35,388 nucleotides of DNA from Lachnospiraceae bacterium (GTDB lineage: Bacteria > Bacillota_A > Clostridia > Lachnospirales > Lachnospiraceae): contig JAEEXJ010000022.1 in the NCBI GenBank assembly GCA_016291475.1, forward strand, positions 1-35,388, given 5' to 3'. Shown in pieces: positions 1 through 7,354 of the stretch (positions are counted from its first letter, which is position 1; the number at the start of each line of letters is the position of its first letter). The translations under genes were made by a program, and so were the position numbers. The notes beneath the pieces were generated by a model. That model was not told where the DNA came from and did not search any database. It was given only the letters and a program-made list of their open reading frames with translations.

Positions 1-126
1 GTTGATTTCAACGAATCAGATCACAAGATCTCCCTTTCAGTAAAGGCTCTTACCGCTCCCGATGCTGACGAGAACGCAGATGAGGTTCCCGTTGATATCG
101 AAGCTGCAATCAGCGAAGAGCAGTAA
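1..126 (+). CDS. S1 RNA-binding domain protein, C-terminal end (probably ribosomal protein S1)
   Basis: Only the last 41 codons are in the window; the reading frame is open from base 1 and stops at TAA 124-126. The residues 'VDFNESDHKISLSVKAL' match the last strand and helix of an S1 (OB-fold) domain, where 'D...HKISLS.KA' is the usual ending. An acidic tail (DADENADEVP, ending ISEEQ) follows, as in many ribosomal S1 proteins. The role would be RNA binding during translation initiation. The upstream part cannot be seen, so other multi-S1 proteins (for example an IspH-S1 fusion) remain possible. A clear hairpin terminator follows at 166-205. Confidence 0.75.
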   Translation, partial: VDFNESDHKISLSVKALTAPDADENADEVPVDIEAAISEEQ

Positions 127-165
127 TTAAGCGAATATATTGGGTGTATTTCCAAATGGAGATAG

Positions 166-205
166 AAAGACCGGGTAAGCAAACAGCTTGCCCGGTTCTT
201 TGTTA
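166..205 (+). terminator. Rho-independent terminator after the S1-domain gene
   Basis: Arms CCGGGTAAGC (171-180) and GCTTGCCCGG (186-195) pair with one G-U over a five-base AAACA loop. The stem is extended by flanking AAAGA/TCTTT with one bulged T, and TTCTTTGTT follows. It lies 40 bases after the stop codon. Confidence 0.85.
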
Positions 206-327
206 TATCGGTAATCTTGTGCCAAAAACTGAAAAAGAGTTTTTACGTATCGCTCTTAAACGTAATTCATGTTATGATATTTTATATTATATGAAAGGGG
301 AAGCTTTTGCTTCGAAGGTTGTGGAAT

Positions 328-1107
328 ATGGCTGTCGATTACGAATATTTTAAAAAAGAAATTCTGAAGATGACTTCCATTGATCTGAATTCCTACAAGG
401 AAAAGCAGATGAAGAGAAGGATCGACAATCTTATCATGAAGAACAAGATCACCGGATATGATAACTATGTCGCCGCTCTTAAGTCTCAAAAGCCTCTTTT
501 TGATGAGTTTATCAATTACATTACCATTAACGTATCCGAGTTCTACCGTAATCCCGATCAGTGGGAATACATGGATAAGACCGTTATTCCTGCACTGGTT
601 AAGAAGTTCGGTAACAGACTGAAGATCTGGAGTGCTGCATGTTCGACCGGAGATGAGCCTTATTCGCTTGTTATGGCCCTTTCCAAGCATGTACCCCTCT
701 CCAATATCATGATCACCGCAACAGACCTTGATAAGACCGTTATAGCCAAGGCTAAGGTTGGTCTCTATGATGCCAAATCCATCGCAAATGTTCCCGATGA
801 GTTTAAGAAGAAATACTTCACTCAGGTTGGACCTTCCTACAAGATTTCCGATGAGATCAAGGCTCATGTTAAATTCAGTGAGCATAACCTTCTTAAAGAC
901 AGATACGATACCAATTACGATATGATCGTCTGCAGAAACGTTCTTATCTACTTCACCGATGAAGCTAAGGACCAGGTGTTCAGAAAGTTCTTTGATTCCA
1001 TTAAGCCCGGCGGATTCCTCTTCATCGGATCTACCGAACAAATCGTAAATTACAAGGATATGGGCTATACCAGAGAGAATTCTTTCTACTACGGAAAGCC
1101 TCAATAA
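328..1107 (+). CDS. cheR: CheR-type protein-glutamate O-methyltransferase
   Basis: Predicted to use S-adenosylmethionine to methylate glutamates on chemoreceptors (MCPs), setting adaptation in chemotaxis together with CheB. About 259 residues, normal for CheR. The N-terminal helical domain (YEYFKKEI... LNSYKEKQMKRRI) is followed by 'NVSEFYRNPDQW', the CheR TxFFR-region equivalent, and then the SAM-binding loop 'IWSAACSTGDEPYSLVMAL'. Further on are 'ITATDLD' and 'CRNVLIYF', both classic CheR motifs. Two starts are possible: TTG at 307 behind AAAGGGGA (294-301), or ATG at 328 behind GAAGG (314-318). The ATG fits the usual CheR N-terminus and was chosen. No other chemotaxis gene is adjacent. A bidirectional terminator follows immediately. 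Confidence 0.93.
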   Translation: MAVDYEYFKKEILKMTSIDLNSYKEKQMKRRIDNLIMKNKITGYDNYVAALKSQKPLFDEFINYITINVSEFYRNPDQWEYMDKTVIPALVKKFGNRLKIWSAACSTGDEPYSLVMALSKHVPLSNIMITATDLDKTVIAKAKVGLYDAKSIANVPDEFKKKYFTQVGPSYKISDEIKAHVKFSEHNLLKDRYDTNYDMIVCRNVLIYFTDEAKDQVFRKFFDSIKPGGFLFIGSTEQIVNYKDMGYTRENSFYYGKPQ

Positions 1108-1121
1108 TTCATTTGAGTATA

Positions 1122-1155
1122 AAAAAGAATCGGCAGATATCTGCCGATTCTTTTT
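1122..1155. terminator. Bidirectional terminator between convergent cheR and the decayed secreted-protein gene
   Basis: A perfect 34-base palindrome centred between 1138 and 1139. The core GAATCGGCAGAT / ATCTGCCGATTC is flanked by AAAAA on the left and TTTTT on the right, so it provides a U-tract on both strands. It sits 15 bases after the cheR stop and 20 bases beyond the 3' end of the minus-strand gene. Confidence 0.9.
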
Positions 1156-1175
1156 GTTTATGTTTAAATGTTAAA

Positions 1176-1573
1176 TTATTGTACCACGCCTACAACAACG
1201 GTAGGGAAGTGCCCTGCCATATAGCAGGGACCGTACCAGATAATATCGCTGCTGTATGCTGTACGCGCTGCTTCGGGGGTTATGGTTGATCTGAAGATAA
1301 TACCCATATAAGTGAAAGTGTCATAGCAGGTTACGCCTTCTGCTGTAGTCATGGCCTGAAGAACTCTGCCATTCAGTGCACCGGGCTGTTCCATTTCTAC
1401 AACCTTTTCTTCATTAACGCTTCCGTCATCAAATTCGTCATTTATAGGCATTGTTGATTTGGTTTCAGTGCCGGATACGGCTGCTTGAGACACTAAAGAT
1501 GGAATAAGACACAAAGCACCTGAAAGAGCAATGGCGGATAATTTAGTACATATTTTGAGAACTTGCTAAACAT
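1176..1573 (-). pseudogene. Decayed paralogue of the secreted protein at 3467-4273 (frameshift in signal peptide, middle domain missing)
   Basis: The C-terminal 80 residues (…'WYGPCYMAGHFPTVVVGVVQ') are clearly related to the C-terminus of the protein at 3467-4273 ('WYGPCYIAKHCPTVLVDVVK'). Reading upstream past the TTG at 1514 gives a signal-peptide-like stretch, 'LSAIALSGALCLIPSLVSQA', so that TTG is not a natural start. An ATG exists at 1573-1571 but in another frame. Restoring one T near 1560-1561 (compare AAG TT CTC here with AAA TTT CTC in the paralogue) would join ATG TTT AGC AAG to this signal peptide. The ribosome site seen in the paralogue is also absent. The roughly 140-residue central region of the paralogue is missing. 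I call it a gene remnant; a sequencing error in a short T run is the alternative. Confidence 0.65.
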
Positions 1574-1592
1574 TAGAAAAATAATAGTCTCT

Positions 1593-1620
1593 TTGCAAAA
1601 GGATATGATATAGATATAAT
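1593..1620 (+). promoter_or_regulatory. Sigma-A type promoter for hicBA
   Basis: TTGCAA (1593-1598), 16 bases, then a consensus TATAAT (1615-1620). It lies about 130 bases upstream of the hicB start, leaving a long leader that contains two inverted repeats. Confidence 0.6.
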
Positions 1621-1669
1621 ATAAAATGAGATTAGGGATATTTTGGTTAGCATAATATATTTAGATAAG

Positions 1670-1693
1670 CCCTTGGCAAGCGTGTGTCAAGGG
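1670..1693 (+). promoter_or_regulatory. Inverted repeat in the hicBA leader (possible operator or hairpin)
   Basis: CCCTTGGC (1670-1677) and GTCAAGGG (1686-1693) are inverted with one mismatch around an eight-base centre. HicB proteins often repress their own operon, but this 78-residue form shows no separate DNA-binding domain, so operator function is only a guess. Confidence 0.35.
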
Positions 1694-1715
1694 AAGAAAA
1701 TCTGGTATCTTACAG

Positions 1716-1745
1716 GTTTCCTTTCCGAAAAATATAGGAAAGGAG
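1716..1745 (+). promoter_or_regulatory. Hairpin overlapping the hicB ribosome-binding site
   Basis: CCTTTCC (1720-1726) pairs with GGAAAGG (1737-1743) across a ten-base A-rich loop. The 3' arm overlaps AGGAG (1741-1745), the ribosome site for the ATG at 1752, so the folded RNA would partly hide that start. The second start at 1770 has its own AGAGGTGA outside the hairpin. Confidence 0.45.
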
Positions 1746-1751
1746 AAAGCC

Positions 1752-1988
1752 ATGTTTAGAGGTGAAATAATGAATTATACCGTTCTTTTTACATGGGATG
1801 AAGATGCTAATGTTTGGATTGCAACTAGTCCGGATATTATTGGTCTTGTGCTTGAATCTGAGTCTTTGGATGACTTGATGAACAGAGCTAAGGAAGCAAT
1901 CCCTGAATTACTTGAACTTAATTCTCAAAAGCCCGCTAAGGTTATCAGTTATATATGTAATCGTACACAGACCATGGCGTATGCTTAA
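1752..1988 (+). CDS. hicB: HicB-like antitoxin (DUF1902-type)
   Basis: Probable antitoxin of a type II toxin-antitoxin pair; it would bind and neutralise the HicA-like RNase encoded next. The core 'NYTVLFTWDEDANVWIATSP', then 'LESESLDDLMNRAKEAIPEL', is the short HicB/DUF1902 fold (beta strands plus one helix). At 78 residues it lacks the C-terminal helix-turn-helix or ribbon-helix-helix domain found in long HicB proteins. ATG 1752 has AGGAG six bases upstream, while ATG 1770 (MNYTVLF) has AGAGGTGA and is the usual family start, so both are plausible. The stop overlaps the hicA start by one base (TAATG). The gene order is antitoxin first, the reverse of classical hicAB. Confidence 0.8.
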   Translation: MFRGEIMNYTVLFTWDEDANVWIATSPDIIGLVLESESLDDLMNRAKEAIPELLELNSQKPAKVISYICNRTQTMAYA

Positions 1989-2182
1989 TGGCTGAATATG
2001 AGAAGAAAGTTAGGAAGGTATTAAAAGAATACGGATGCCAATTTGTATGTCATGGTAAAGGAGACCACGATGTATGGTACAATCCCGTAAACGGTGTATC
2101 TGTAGCTGTTGATGGGAAAATTAAATCAAGACATACAGCTAATGCGATTATGAAAGAGATTGGCATAGATTATCATTTCTAA
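1988..2182 (+). CDS. hicA: HicA-like mRNA interferase toxin
   Basis: A 64-residue protein of the HicA/YcfA family, a small dsRBD-like fold that cleaves mRNA when not bound by HicB. The sequence shows an N-terminal helix (YEKKVRKVLKEYG), then 'CHGKGDHDVWYNP', equivalent to the family GSHH region with the expected catalytic histidine at H27. It ends with 'KSRHTANAIMKEIGI', the typical last helix. It overlaps hicB by one base, so the two are translationally coupled. A strong terminator follows five bases later. Confidence 0.82.
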   Translation: MAEYEKKVRKVLKEYGCQFVCHGKGDHDVWYNPVNGVSVAVDGKIKSRHTANAIMKEIGIDYHF

Positions 2183-2186
2183 ATTT

Positions 2187-2218
2187 AAAGGGAGCGGTTC
2201 TCGGTAACCGCTCCCTTT
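2187..2218. terminator. Bidirectional terminator between hicA and the YprB-like gene
   Basis: Thirteen perfect pairs: AAAGGGAGCGGTT (2187-2199) and AACCGCTCCCTTT (2206-2218) around a six-base loop. It lies between two convergent genes. Confidence 0.85.
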
Positions 2219-2223
2219 GCGCT

Positions 2224-3333
2224 TTAGTATGTAGATGCCAGCATCGCAATAATATGTGCCGCATATTTGTTAAATGCGTTTCTGTCGCGCTTGAGATCGT
2301 CAGTGAGTTCAAAGAACTGATCTGTGCTGTGATATTCCCTTCTGAAGAGGGGCTCGAAAAGAGTGTCCCACTGAGGGAGGTAACTTGAAGTCTTTCTTGT
2401 GTAGCATGTAGCTGCCGTTGCCTGAGTGCGGTGATCCTTGTCTACGAAAGATGCTACAGACTTGTGAAGTGCTGTATCTTCTTCCGGTAGATAGTAGTAG
2501 TCCTGATATCCGGCATAGAAGTACTTCATTTCTTCGTTGTAGAGAGGAACCTTTATCTGAGCTTCATCGCCGTCAGCTTTGATATAGCATCCGTGGGCAA
2601 ATGAGGCGATGGCTCTGGGAAGAGGAGATTCAAGCTTAACGCTCATGATGATCTCACTCTGAGTCTGTCCGTTGTAATCAGTATAGGTGTCTGCATGAAC
2701 TTTGCTTACTCTGAGTTTTCCCGAAGTCATGTCGCAATAAGCAAGCATGGGAAGTATTCTGATCATTCCCTTTAAATCATCCTCATTGTGGAGGAGAAGA
2801 GAATTACATGCAAAGTCTGAAGGATTGTTTACATAGTCGTGATATATTCCAATCAAATCTCCTCCGGAAAAGACATCTGCTCTGTCTATTCCTAAGAATT
2901 TCTCGATGGATTTCTGCTTAAGAGAAGTAAGTCCCAGTAAATGCTTTAAGGGGCTTATTCTTTTATAAAGGTCTATTCCGTTAAAAGAATCAATGGAAAG
3001 ATTAAGCTCAAGAGCTGTGATCTTCTGGGTCAGATAGGGGAGATCGAACTGATTTCCGTTGAAATGAATGAAAGTGTCATATCCGCCTTCTACTGCAAAA
3101 TCAAAGAAGGCTTCTATGATGTCCTTTTCCTCTTCATATTTCTCTGCAAACCACTGCTTGGTACACCATTTATTATCAGATCTGTATGCACATCCTATCA
3201 GATACAGGTAGGAAGTTCTTGCTGTAAATCCAGTAGTTTCTATGTCGATAAAAAGCAGGGAATCGGGATCGGTGAGTTTTCCGATATCATAAGATGAACT
3301 GAATTCTTCAAGAGTCTGGGTAGTTTCTTTCAT
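2224..3333 (-). CDS. YprB-like ribonuclease H-fold 3'-5' exonuclease
   Basis: A 369-residue cytoplasmic protein with a DEDD-type exonuclease domain in its first half. Motif I is 'LLFIDIETTGF' (D30, E32), motif II 'HFNGNQFDLPYL' (D97), and motif III 'HNEDDLKGM' near residue 182. This is the YprB/RNase_H_2 family, putative nucleases in Firmicutes with unproven substrate. The C-terminal third (from about residue 215) has no recognised motif. ATG 3333 has AGAGG five bases upstream and a good promoter 40 bases before that. It is transcribed alone. Confidence 0.85.
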   Translation of the reverse strand: MKETTQTLEEFSSSYDIGKLTDPDSLLFIDIETTGFTARTSYLYLIGCAYRSDNKWCTKQWFAEKYEEEKDIIEAFFDFAVEGGYDTFIHFNGNQFDLPYLTQKITALELNLSIDSFNGIDLYKRISPLKHLLGLTSLKQKSIEKFLGIDRADVFSGGDLIGIYHDYVNNPSDFACNSLLLHNEDDLKGMIRILPMLAYCDMTSGKLRVSKVHADTYTDYNGQTQSEIIMSVKLESPLPRAIASFAHGCYIKADGDEAQIKVPLYNEEMKYFYAGYQDYYYLPEEDTALHKSVASFVDKDHRTQATAATCYTRKTSSYLPQWDTLFEPLFRREYHSTDQFFELTDDLKRDRNAFNKYAAHIIAMLASTY

Positions 3334-3373
3334 GATAGCCTCTTATGGGAAAAGTGTGAATGAACTAAGTAAA

Positions 3374-3402
3374 ACTATATCAAAAATGGGTATATTTATC
3401 AA
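3374..3402 (-). promoter_or_regulatory. Sigma-A promoter for the YprB-like gene
   Basis: On the minus strand: TTGATA (3402-3397), 17 bases, TATAGT (3379-3374). Confidence 0.65.
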
Positions 3403-3411
3403 TTATACGCA

Positions 3412-3450
3412 AAAGAAAACTGCCTTCTCCGAGAAGTGGAAAAGGCAGTT
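3412..3450 (-). terminator. Terminator after the secreted-protein gene
   Basis: AACTGCCTT (3418-3426) and AAGGCAGTT (3442-3450) form a nine-pair stem. On the minus strand it is followed by TTCTTTT. It lies 17 bases beyond the stop of the gene at 3467-4273. Confidence 0.75.
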
Positions 3451-3466
3451 GTTTTACTTATTATGA

Positions 3467-4273
3467 TTACTTTACAACATCTACAAGAACGGTAGGGCAG
3501 TGCTTTGCGATGTAGCAAGGTCCGTACCAATCCTCACCCTCGATGAAGATCTGAGCAGCCATCTCTGAAGTGATAGCTGAGGTGAATACATATCCCTGAT
3601 ACTCGAAGGTATAGAGAAGAGTTACACCCTGGGTCTTTGCAAGTGCCTGAATGATTCTGTAGTTGACAGCGCCGTTGCAGTTATAGAAGACAACCTTCTG
3701 AGGATTCTCGCTTCCGTCATGGTTAATTCCCTGAGCAGCTTTTACAATATCTTCAACAGTTGTGGTGATTTCTTCACTGAAAAGATCATCAGGGGTTTTA
3801 GGAGAACCTAATGCAATTCTGTACCAAGCATCGATTCCTCCACGGTTTGCCGAGTTTCCGATAATTGTTATTGTATATCCGTCTGCACTTACGCTATAGA
3901 TTATTCCGTCCTGTCCCGCAATGTAATTTTCATCATTTTGCTCATAATACTCTAAGAAATCTATTGAAGAAACAGGAAAAGGCGTAGTAAATGTCATGGT
4001 AAAATCTTCGTTTAATTCAGTGCCCCAAAAGTATATATTTGCCGTAAGGTTATCGTGATATCCTTCTCCATACATATCCAATATGTCAAGATCAATAGTT
4101 GACGTAAAGTCTTCACTCATACCACTATAATTCTGTTCATCATCATGGATAGTAAACCTATATCCATAAGTACTGATTGCTGCTTCTGCTCTTGTAGCAG
4201 GTACAAAACTGAGTACTCCTGCAACAGCCATGGCTGAAAAGCCTGTAAGAATCTTGAGAAATTTTTTATTCAT
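3467..4273 (-). CDS. Secreted protein of unknown function, with a paralogous C-terminal domain
   Basis: I do not recognise a named family. The first ~31 residues are a clear Sec signal peptide: MNKKFLKIL, a hydrophobic core (FSAMAVAGVLSFVPA), and a likely cleavage after 'RAEA'. The middle (about 32-160) is rich in beta-forming and acidic residues and could be a binding domain. The C-terminal ~80 residues include 'VVFYNCNGAVNYRIIQAL' and 'DWYGPCYIAKHCPTVLVDVV', with three cysteines. This domain also occurs in the decayed gene at 1176-1573, so it looks like a lineage-specific repeat unit. The start at 4273 has a very strong ribosome site (AGGAGGGG) and a good promoter. It is monocistronic. Confidence 0.8.
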   Translation of the reverse strand: MNKKFLKILTGFSAMAVAGVLSFVPATRAEAAISTYGYRFTIHDDEQNYSGMSEDFTSTIDLDILDMYGEGYHDNLTANIYFWGTELNEDFTMTFTTPFPVSSIDFLEYYEQNDENYIAGQDGIIYSVSADGYTITIIGNSANRGGIDAWYRIALGSPKTPDDLFSEEITTTVEDIVKAAQGINHDGSENPQKVVFYNCNGAVNYRIIQALAKTQGVTLLYTFEYQGYVFTSAITSEMAAQIFIEGEDWYGPCYIAKHCPTVLVDVVK

Positions 4274-4306
4274 TTTTCCCCTCCTAAATTATAAATAATC
4301 CATAAA

Positions 4307-4335
4307 ATAATAATATATTTTTTATAAAATCTCAA
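4307..4335 (-). promoter_or_regulatory. Sigma-A promoter for the secreted-protein gene
   Basis: On the minus strand: TTGAGA (4335-4330), 17 bases, TATTAT (4312-4307), 34 bases before the ATG. A second TTGACA at 4352-4347 could pair with TTTTAT or TTTATA at 17-18 bases. Confidence 0.6.
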
Positions 4336-4368
4336 GTTTAAAAATCTGTCAATTAAGCCACGGAAGTA

Positions 4369-4397
4369 TGGAAAAAAGGCACGTATTAAGGTATATT
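4369..4397 (+). promoter_or_regulatory. Weak candidate promoter for the rnf operon
   Basis: TGGAAA (4369-4374), 17 bases, TATATT (4392-4397), 40 bases before rnfC. The -35 is poor. No riboswitch or other leader structure was seen in this gap. Confidence 0.25.
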
Positions 4398-4436
4398 ATT
4401 AATTGTGTGTAAAAATACCTAATCAGGTGGGTTGAA

Positions 4437-5753
4437 ATGGCAAAATTTACTTTTAAGGGCGGTATTCACCCTTATGACGGCAAGGATCTCTCCAAGGACA
4501 AACCGATAATAGATGCGGTTCCCGGTGATGAGATGATATTTCCTTTGAGCCAGCATATAGGAGCTCCCGCTAAACCTCTTGTTAAAAAAGGGGATCTTGT
4601 TTTAAGGGGCCAGATGATCGCCGAAGCAGGCGGTTTTGTTTCTGCTCCTGTTTATTCTTCCGTTTCAGGAATAGTCAAAAATATCGAAAAAAGAAGAGTT
4701 GCGACCGGCGATATGGTAGAGAGCATCATTATTGAAAATGATGGTCTCTTTAATGAAGTCGATTATGAGACTGCCGAGGATTGGGAGAAGCTTTCCCGTG
4801 ATGAGATAATCGCCAAAATTGCCAAAGCAGGTATAGTCGGTATGGGTGGTGCAGGATTCCCCACCAGCGTTAAGCTGTCGCCCAAAGAACCCGATAAGAT
4901 CGACTACATCATCGCCAACTGTGCAGAGTGCGAGCCTTATCTTACTTCCGATTATCGAAGGATCATTGAAGAAGGGGAGAAGGTTGTTGAGGGTCTTCGG
5001 ATCATGCTCTCTCTTTTCCCGGATGCGCACGGTATCATCGGTGTGGAGGATAACAAACCTGAGTGCATCGGTCACCTTACCAAGCTTACCAAGAAAGACA
5101 CCATTATCAGTATCAAGGAATTGAAGACCAAGTATCCTCAGGGCGCCGAGCGTCAGCTTATCTTTGCAACTACCGGCAGGAAGGTCAATTCCAAGATGCT
5201 TCCGGCGGATGTGGGCTGCATAGTCAATAACGTGGATACGATCTGCGCTGTTTATAATGCGGTTGTTCTCGGAAAACCTCTGATGGAAAGAATCGTCACC
5301 ATAAGCGGTGATGCGGTAAGAAATCCCGGTAATATGAGAGTACCCTGCGGAATGACCTATACCGAACTCATCGATCAGAAGGGCGGATTTAAGGTTAAGC
5401 CTGCGAAGATCATTTGCGGCGGTCCCATGATGGGATTTGCGATGTTTACAACTGATGTTCCGGTTACCAAGACTTCAACCGCACTTCTTGCTTTCAGAGA
5501 AGATCAGGTTGCGGAATCCGAAACCACTCCCTGCATTAATTGTTCCAGATGTGTCGAAGCTTGCCCTGCCGGCCTTATGCCCGGTAAGCTATCCGATATG
5601 GTCGAAGCTCACGATAATGAGAGATTCGTGGCAAACGGCGGTATGGAATGCTGTGAGTGCGGATGCTGTTCTTTTGCATGTCCTGCAAAACAGCCCCTTA
5701 CCCAGAACATCAAGTCCATGAGAAAGATGGAACTTGCCAAGCGTAAAAAATAA
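4437..5753 (+). CDS. rnfC: Rnf complex subunit C (ferredoxin:NAD+ oxidoreductase, NADH-side subunit)
   Basis: Peripheral cytoplasmic subunit that exchanges electrons with NAD(H) in the membrane Rnf complex (reduced ferredoxin to NAD+, coupled to Na+ or H+ export). The N-terminal 'FKGGIHPYDGKDLS' and biotinyl/lipoyl-like segment (GAPAKPLVKKGD) are typical. The NADH/FMN-binding core has 'GIVGMGGAGFPTSVKL' and 'NCAECEPYLTSDYR'. Two 4Fe-4S motifs lie near the end: C366/C369/C372/C376 (CINCSRCVEACP) and C405/C408/C411/C415. The length of 438 residues is usual for Clostridia. The ribosome site is AGGTGGG upstream of ATG 4437. First gene of the rnfCDGEAB operon. Confidence 0.97.
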   Translation: MAKFTFKGGIHPYDGKDLSKDKPIIDAVPGDEMIFPLSQHIGAPAKPLVKKGDLVLRGQMIAEAGGFVSAPVYSSVSGIVKNIEKRRVATGDMVESIIIENDGLFNEVDYETAEDWEKLSRDEIIAKIAKAGIVGMGGAGFPTSVKLSPKEPDKIDYIIANCAECEPYLTSDYRRIIEEGEKVVEGLRIMLSLFPDAHGIIGVEDNKPECIGHLTKLTKKDTIISIKELKTKYPQGAERQLIFATTGRKVNSKMLPADVGCIVNNVDTICAVYNAVVLGKPLMERIVTISGDAVRNPGNMRVPCGMTYTELIDQKGGFKVKPAKIICGGPMMGFAMFTTDVPVTKTSTALLAFREDQVAESETTPCINCSRCVEACPAGLMPGKLSDMVEAHDNERFVANGGMECCECGCCSFACPAKQPLTQNIKSMRKMELAKRKK

Positions 5754-5774
5754 ATTCCAAAGAAGGATATATAT

Positions 5775-6722
5775 ATGAGTCTTCCCAAGGTATCATCTAA
5801 TCCACATATACGGAGCGCTGCTACAACGCAGCTTATCATGCTGACCGTAATACTGGCTCTTATGCCTGCATTCGGATACGGCATTTATAACTTCGGTATC
5901 AGAGCGCTTTTTGTCTGCATTGTTTGTGTTGCTACAACTGTTTTATCGGAAGCGGTATTTGCTCTGATCACTAAAAAGAAGATCAGGGTCAGTGACCTGT
6001 CTGCTGTTGTAACCGGTCTGCTCCTTGCTCTTAATCTTCCTGTATCGATTCCTTTATGGCAGGCTGCACTCGGTTCTGTTTTTGCTATCGTAGTAGTAAA
6101 GGAACTCTTCGGAGGACTGGGCAAAAATTTTATGAACCCTGCACTTGGAGCCAGATGCTTTTTGCTGATCTCATTCCCTGTCGCAATGACCAATTTCGAT
6201 ACGGACTGCTACACCGGAGCAACGCCTCTTGCACTTCTTAAAGCGGGAGAGGCTGTTAATGTTAAAAATATGATCCTGGGTTCTATTCCCGGAACCATCG
6301 GTGAGACCAGCATGATAGCAATCCTCATCGGTGCTGTGATCATGCTTTTGTGCGGAGTTATCGATCTTAAGATTCCCGCAAGCTATATTCTTACTTTTCT
6401 TGTTTTTATGATCTTTTTCGGCGGACACGGTTTTGATCCTGCATTCCTTGCAGCTCACCTGTCGGGCGGCGGACTTATGCTTGGTGCATTCTTCATGGCA
6501 ACCGACTACGTAACAAGACCGACATCTGCCAAGGGACAGATAATATTCGGTATTTTCCTCGGTATCTTAACGGGAATATTCAGAGTCTTCGGACCTTCTG
6601 CCGAGGGTGTTTCCTATGCGATCATCTTCGGAAACTGTCTTGTTCCTCTTATCGATAAATTCACGGTTCCCGTTCCTTTCGGAATAAGTCCCTCCGAGTT
6701 CAGGAAAGGAGGTAAGAACTGA
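5775..6722 (+). CDS. rnfD: Rnf complex subunit D (flavinylated membrane subunit)
   Basis: Polytopic membrane subunit of about 315 residues related to NqrB. It begins 'MSLPKVSSNPHIRSAATTQL' and contains many hydrophobic helices. 'TGATPLALL' at residues 147-155 is the conserved SGATPL-type site, where ApbE attaches FMN to the threonine (T150). 'NPALGARCFLLISFP' and 'ATDYVTRPTSAKGQ' are also family signatures. ATG 5775 follows AGAAGGA. The stop overlaps the rnfG start by one base (TGATG). Confidence 0.96.
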   Translation: MSLPKVSSNPHIRSAATTQLIMLTVILALMPAFGYGIYNFGIRALFVCIVCVATTVLSEAVFALITKKKIRVSDLSAVVTGLLLALNLPVSIPLWQAALGSVFAIVVVKELFGGLGKNFMNPALGARCFLLISFPVAMTNFDTDCYTGATPLALLKAGEAVNVKNMILGSIPGTIGETSMIAILIGAVIMLLCGVIDLKIPASYILTFLVFMIFFGGHGFDPAFLAAHLSGGGLMLGAFFMATDYVTRPTSAKGQIIFGIFLGILTGIFRVFGPSAEGVSYAIIFGNCLVPLIDKFTVPVPFGISPSEFRKGGKN

Positions 6723-7354
6723 TGAATAAAGATTATGTTGCTGCGGCGAAAGATGCACTTGTTCTTATAATCATTACGCTTATTGCCGGCCTGTGCTTAG
6801 GCGGAGTATATGAGCTTACCAAAGAGCCCATTGCACATCAGAAAGAGCTTGCTGTTACAGAGAGCTGTAAAGCCGTATTTCCCGATGAGGAGGGCTTTAT
6901 ACCTGTTGCAAGTTTTGTTTTGTCGGATGCTACCGCTTCCGAAGGGCTTGCACTTCAGTTAAAACAAAACGGAGTTACTGTCGGGAATATATATACCGCT
7001 CTGTCTGCCGACGGAACCGTTGCGGGTTATGCGGTAGAAGTTACATCTGCCGAAGGTTACGGTGGAGATATCCGTATTATGTGCGGAATCTCATCGGAAG
7101 GAGTTTTAAGAGGAATCTCGATCTTAGAGATCGGTGAGACCGCGGGACTCGGTATGAGAGCGGAGAGCGTTATCGTACCTCAGATCCATAACCTCGATGT
7201 ACCTGAGATCACATTTACAAAAACAGGAAAGACATCTCCCGATGAGATCGATGCCATCAGCGGAGCCACCATTACAACAAGAGCATTTGTGAACATGATA
7301 AACGGAGCTCTTGAAGTTTGTAATGAAATAAATCCTGTAAAGGGGGACGCTTAA
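6722..7354 (+). CDS. rnfG: Rnf complex subunit G (covalent-FMN subunit)
   Basis: A 210-residue protein with one N-terminal membrane helix (ALVLIIITLIAGLCLGGVY) and an extracytoplasmic FMN-binding domain. The flavinylation motif 'SGATITTRA' starts at S180, with the FMN-carrying Thr expected at T183 in the SGAT core. 'GETAGLGMRAE' and 'GYGGDIRIMCGI' match RnfG/NqrC. The start is coupled to rnfD and has GGAGG at 6708-6712. An ApbE flavin transferase would be needed and is not in the window. Confidence 0.95.
   Translation: MNKDYVAAAKDALVLIIITLIAGLCLGGVYELTKEPIAHQKELAVTESCKAVFPDEEGFIPVASFVLSDATASEGLALQLKQNGVTVGNIYTALSADGTVAGYAVEVTSAEGYGGDIRIMCGISSEGVLRGISILEIGETAGLGMRAESVIVPQIHNLDVPEITFTKTGKTSPDEIDAISGATITTRAFVNMINGALEVCNEINPVKGDA

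Noticed and set aside
224..244. AAAAACT/AGTTTTT hairpin upstream of cheR
   Set aside because: Seven AT-rich pairs only, just after a proper terminator; not convincing as a regulatory element.
256..1104. A 282-aa open frame on the minus strand opposite cheR
   Set aside because: It mirrors the CheR gene almost exactly, matches no family I know, and cheR is certain.
4274..4436. A riboswitch upstream of rnfC
   Set aside because: The gap is AT-rich with no paired elements resembling a known riboswitch; only promoters are supported.
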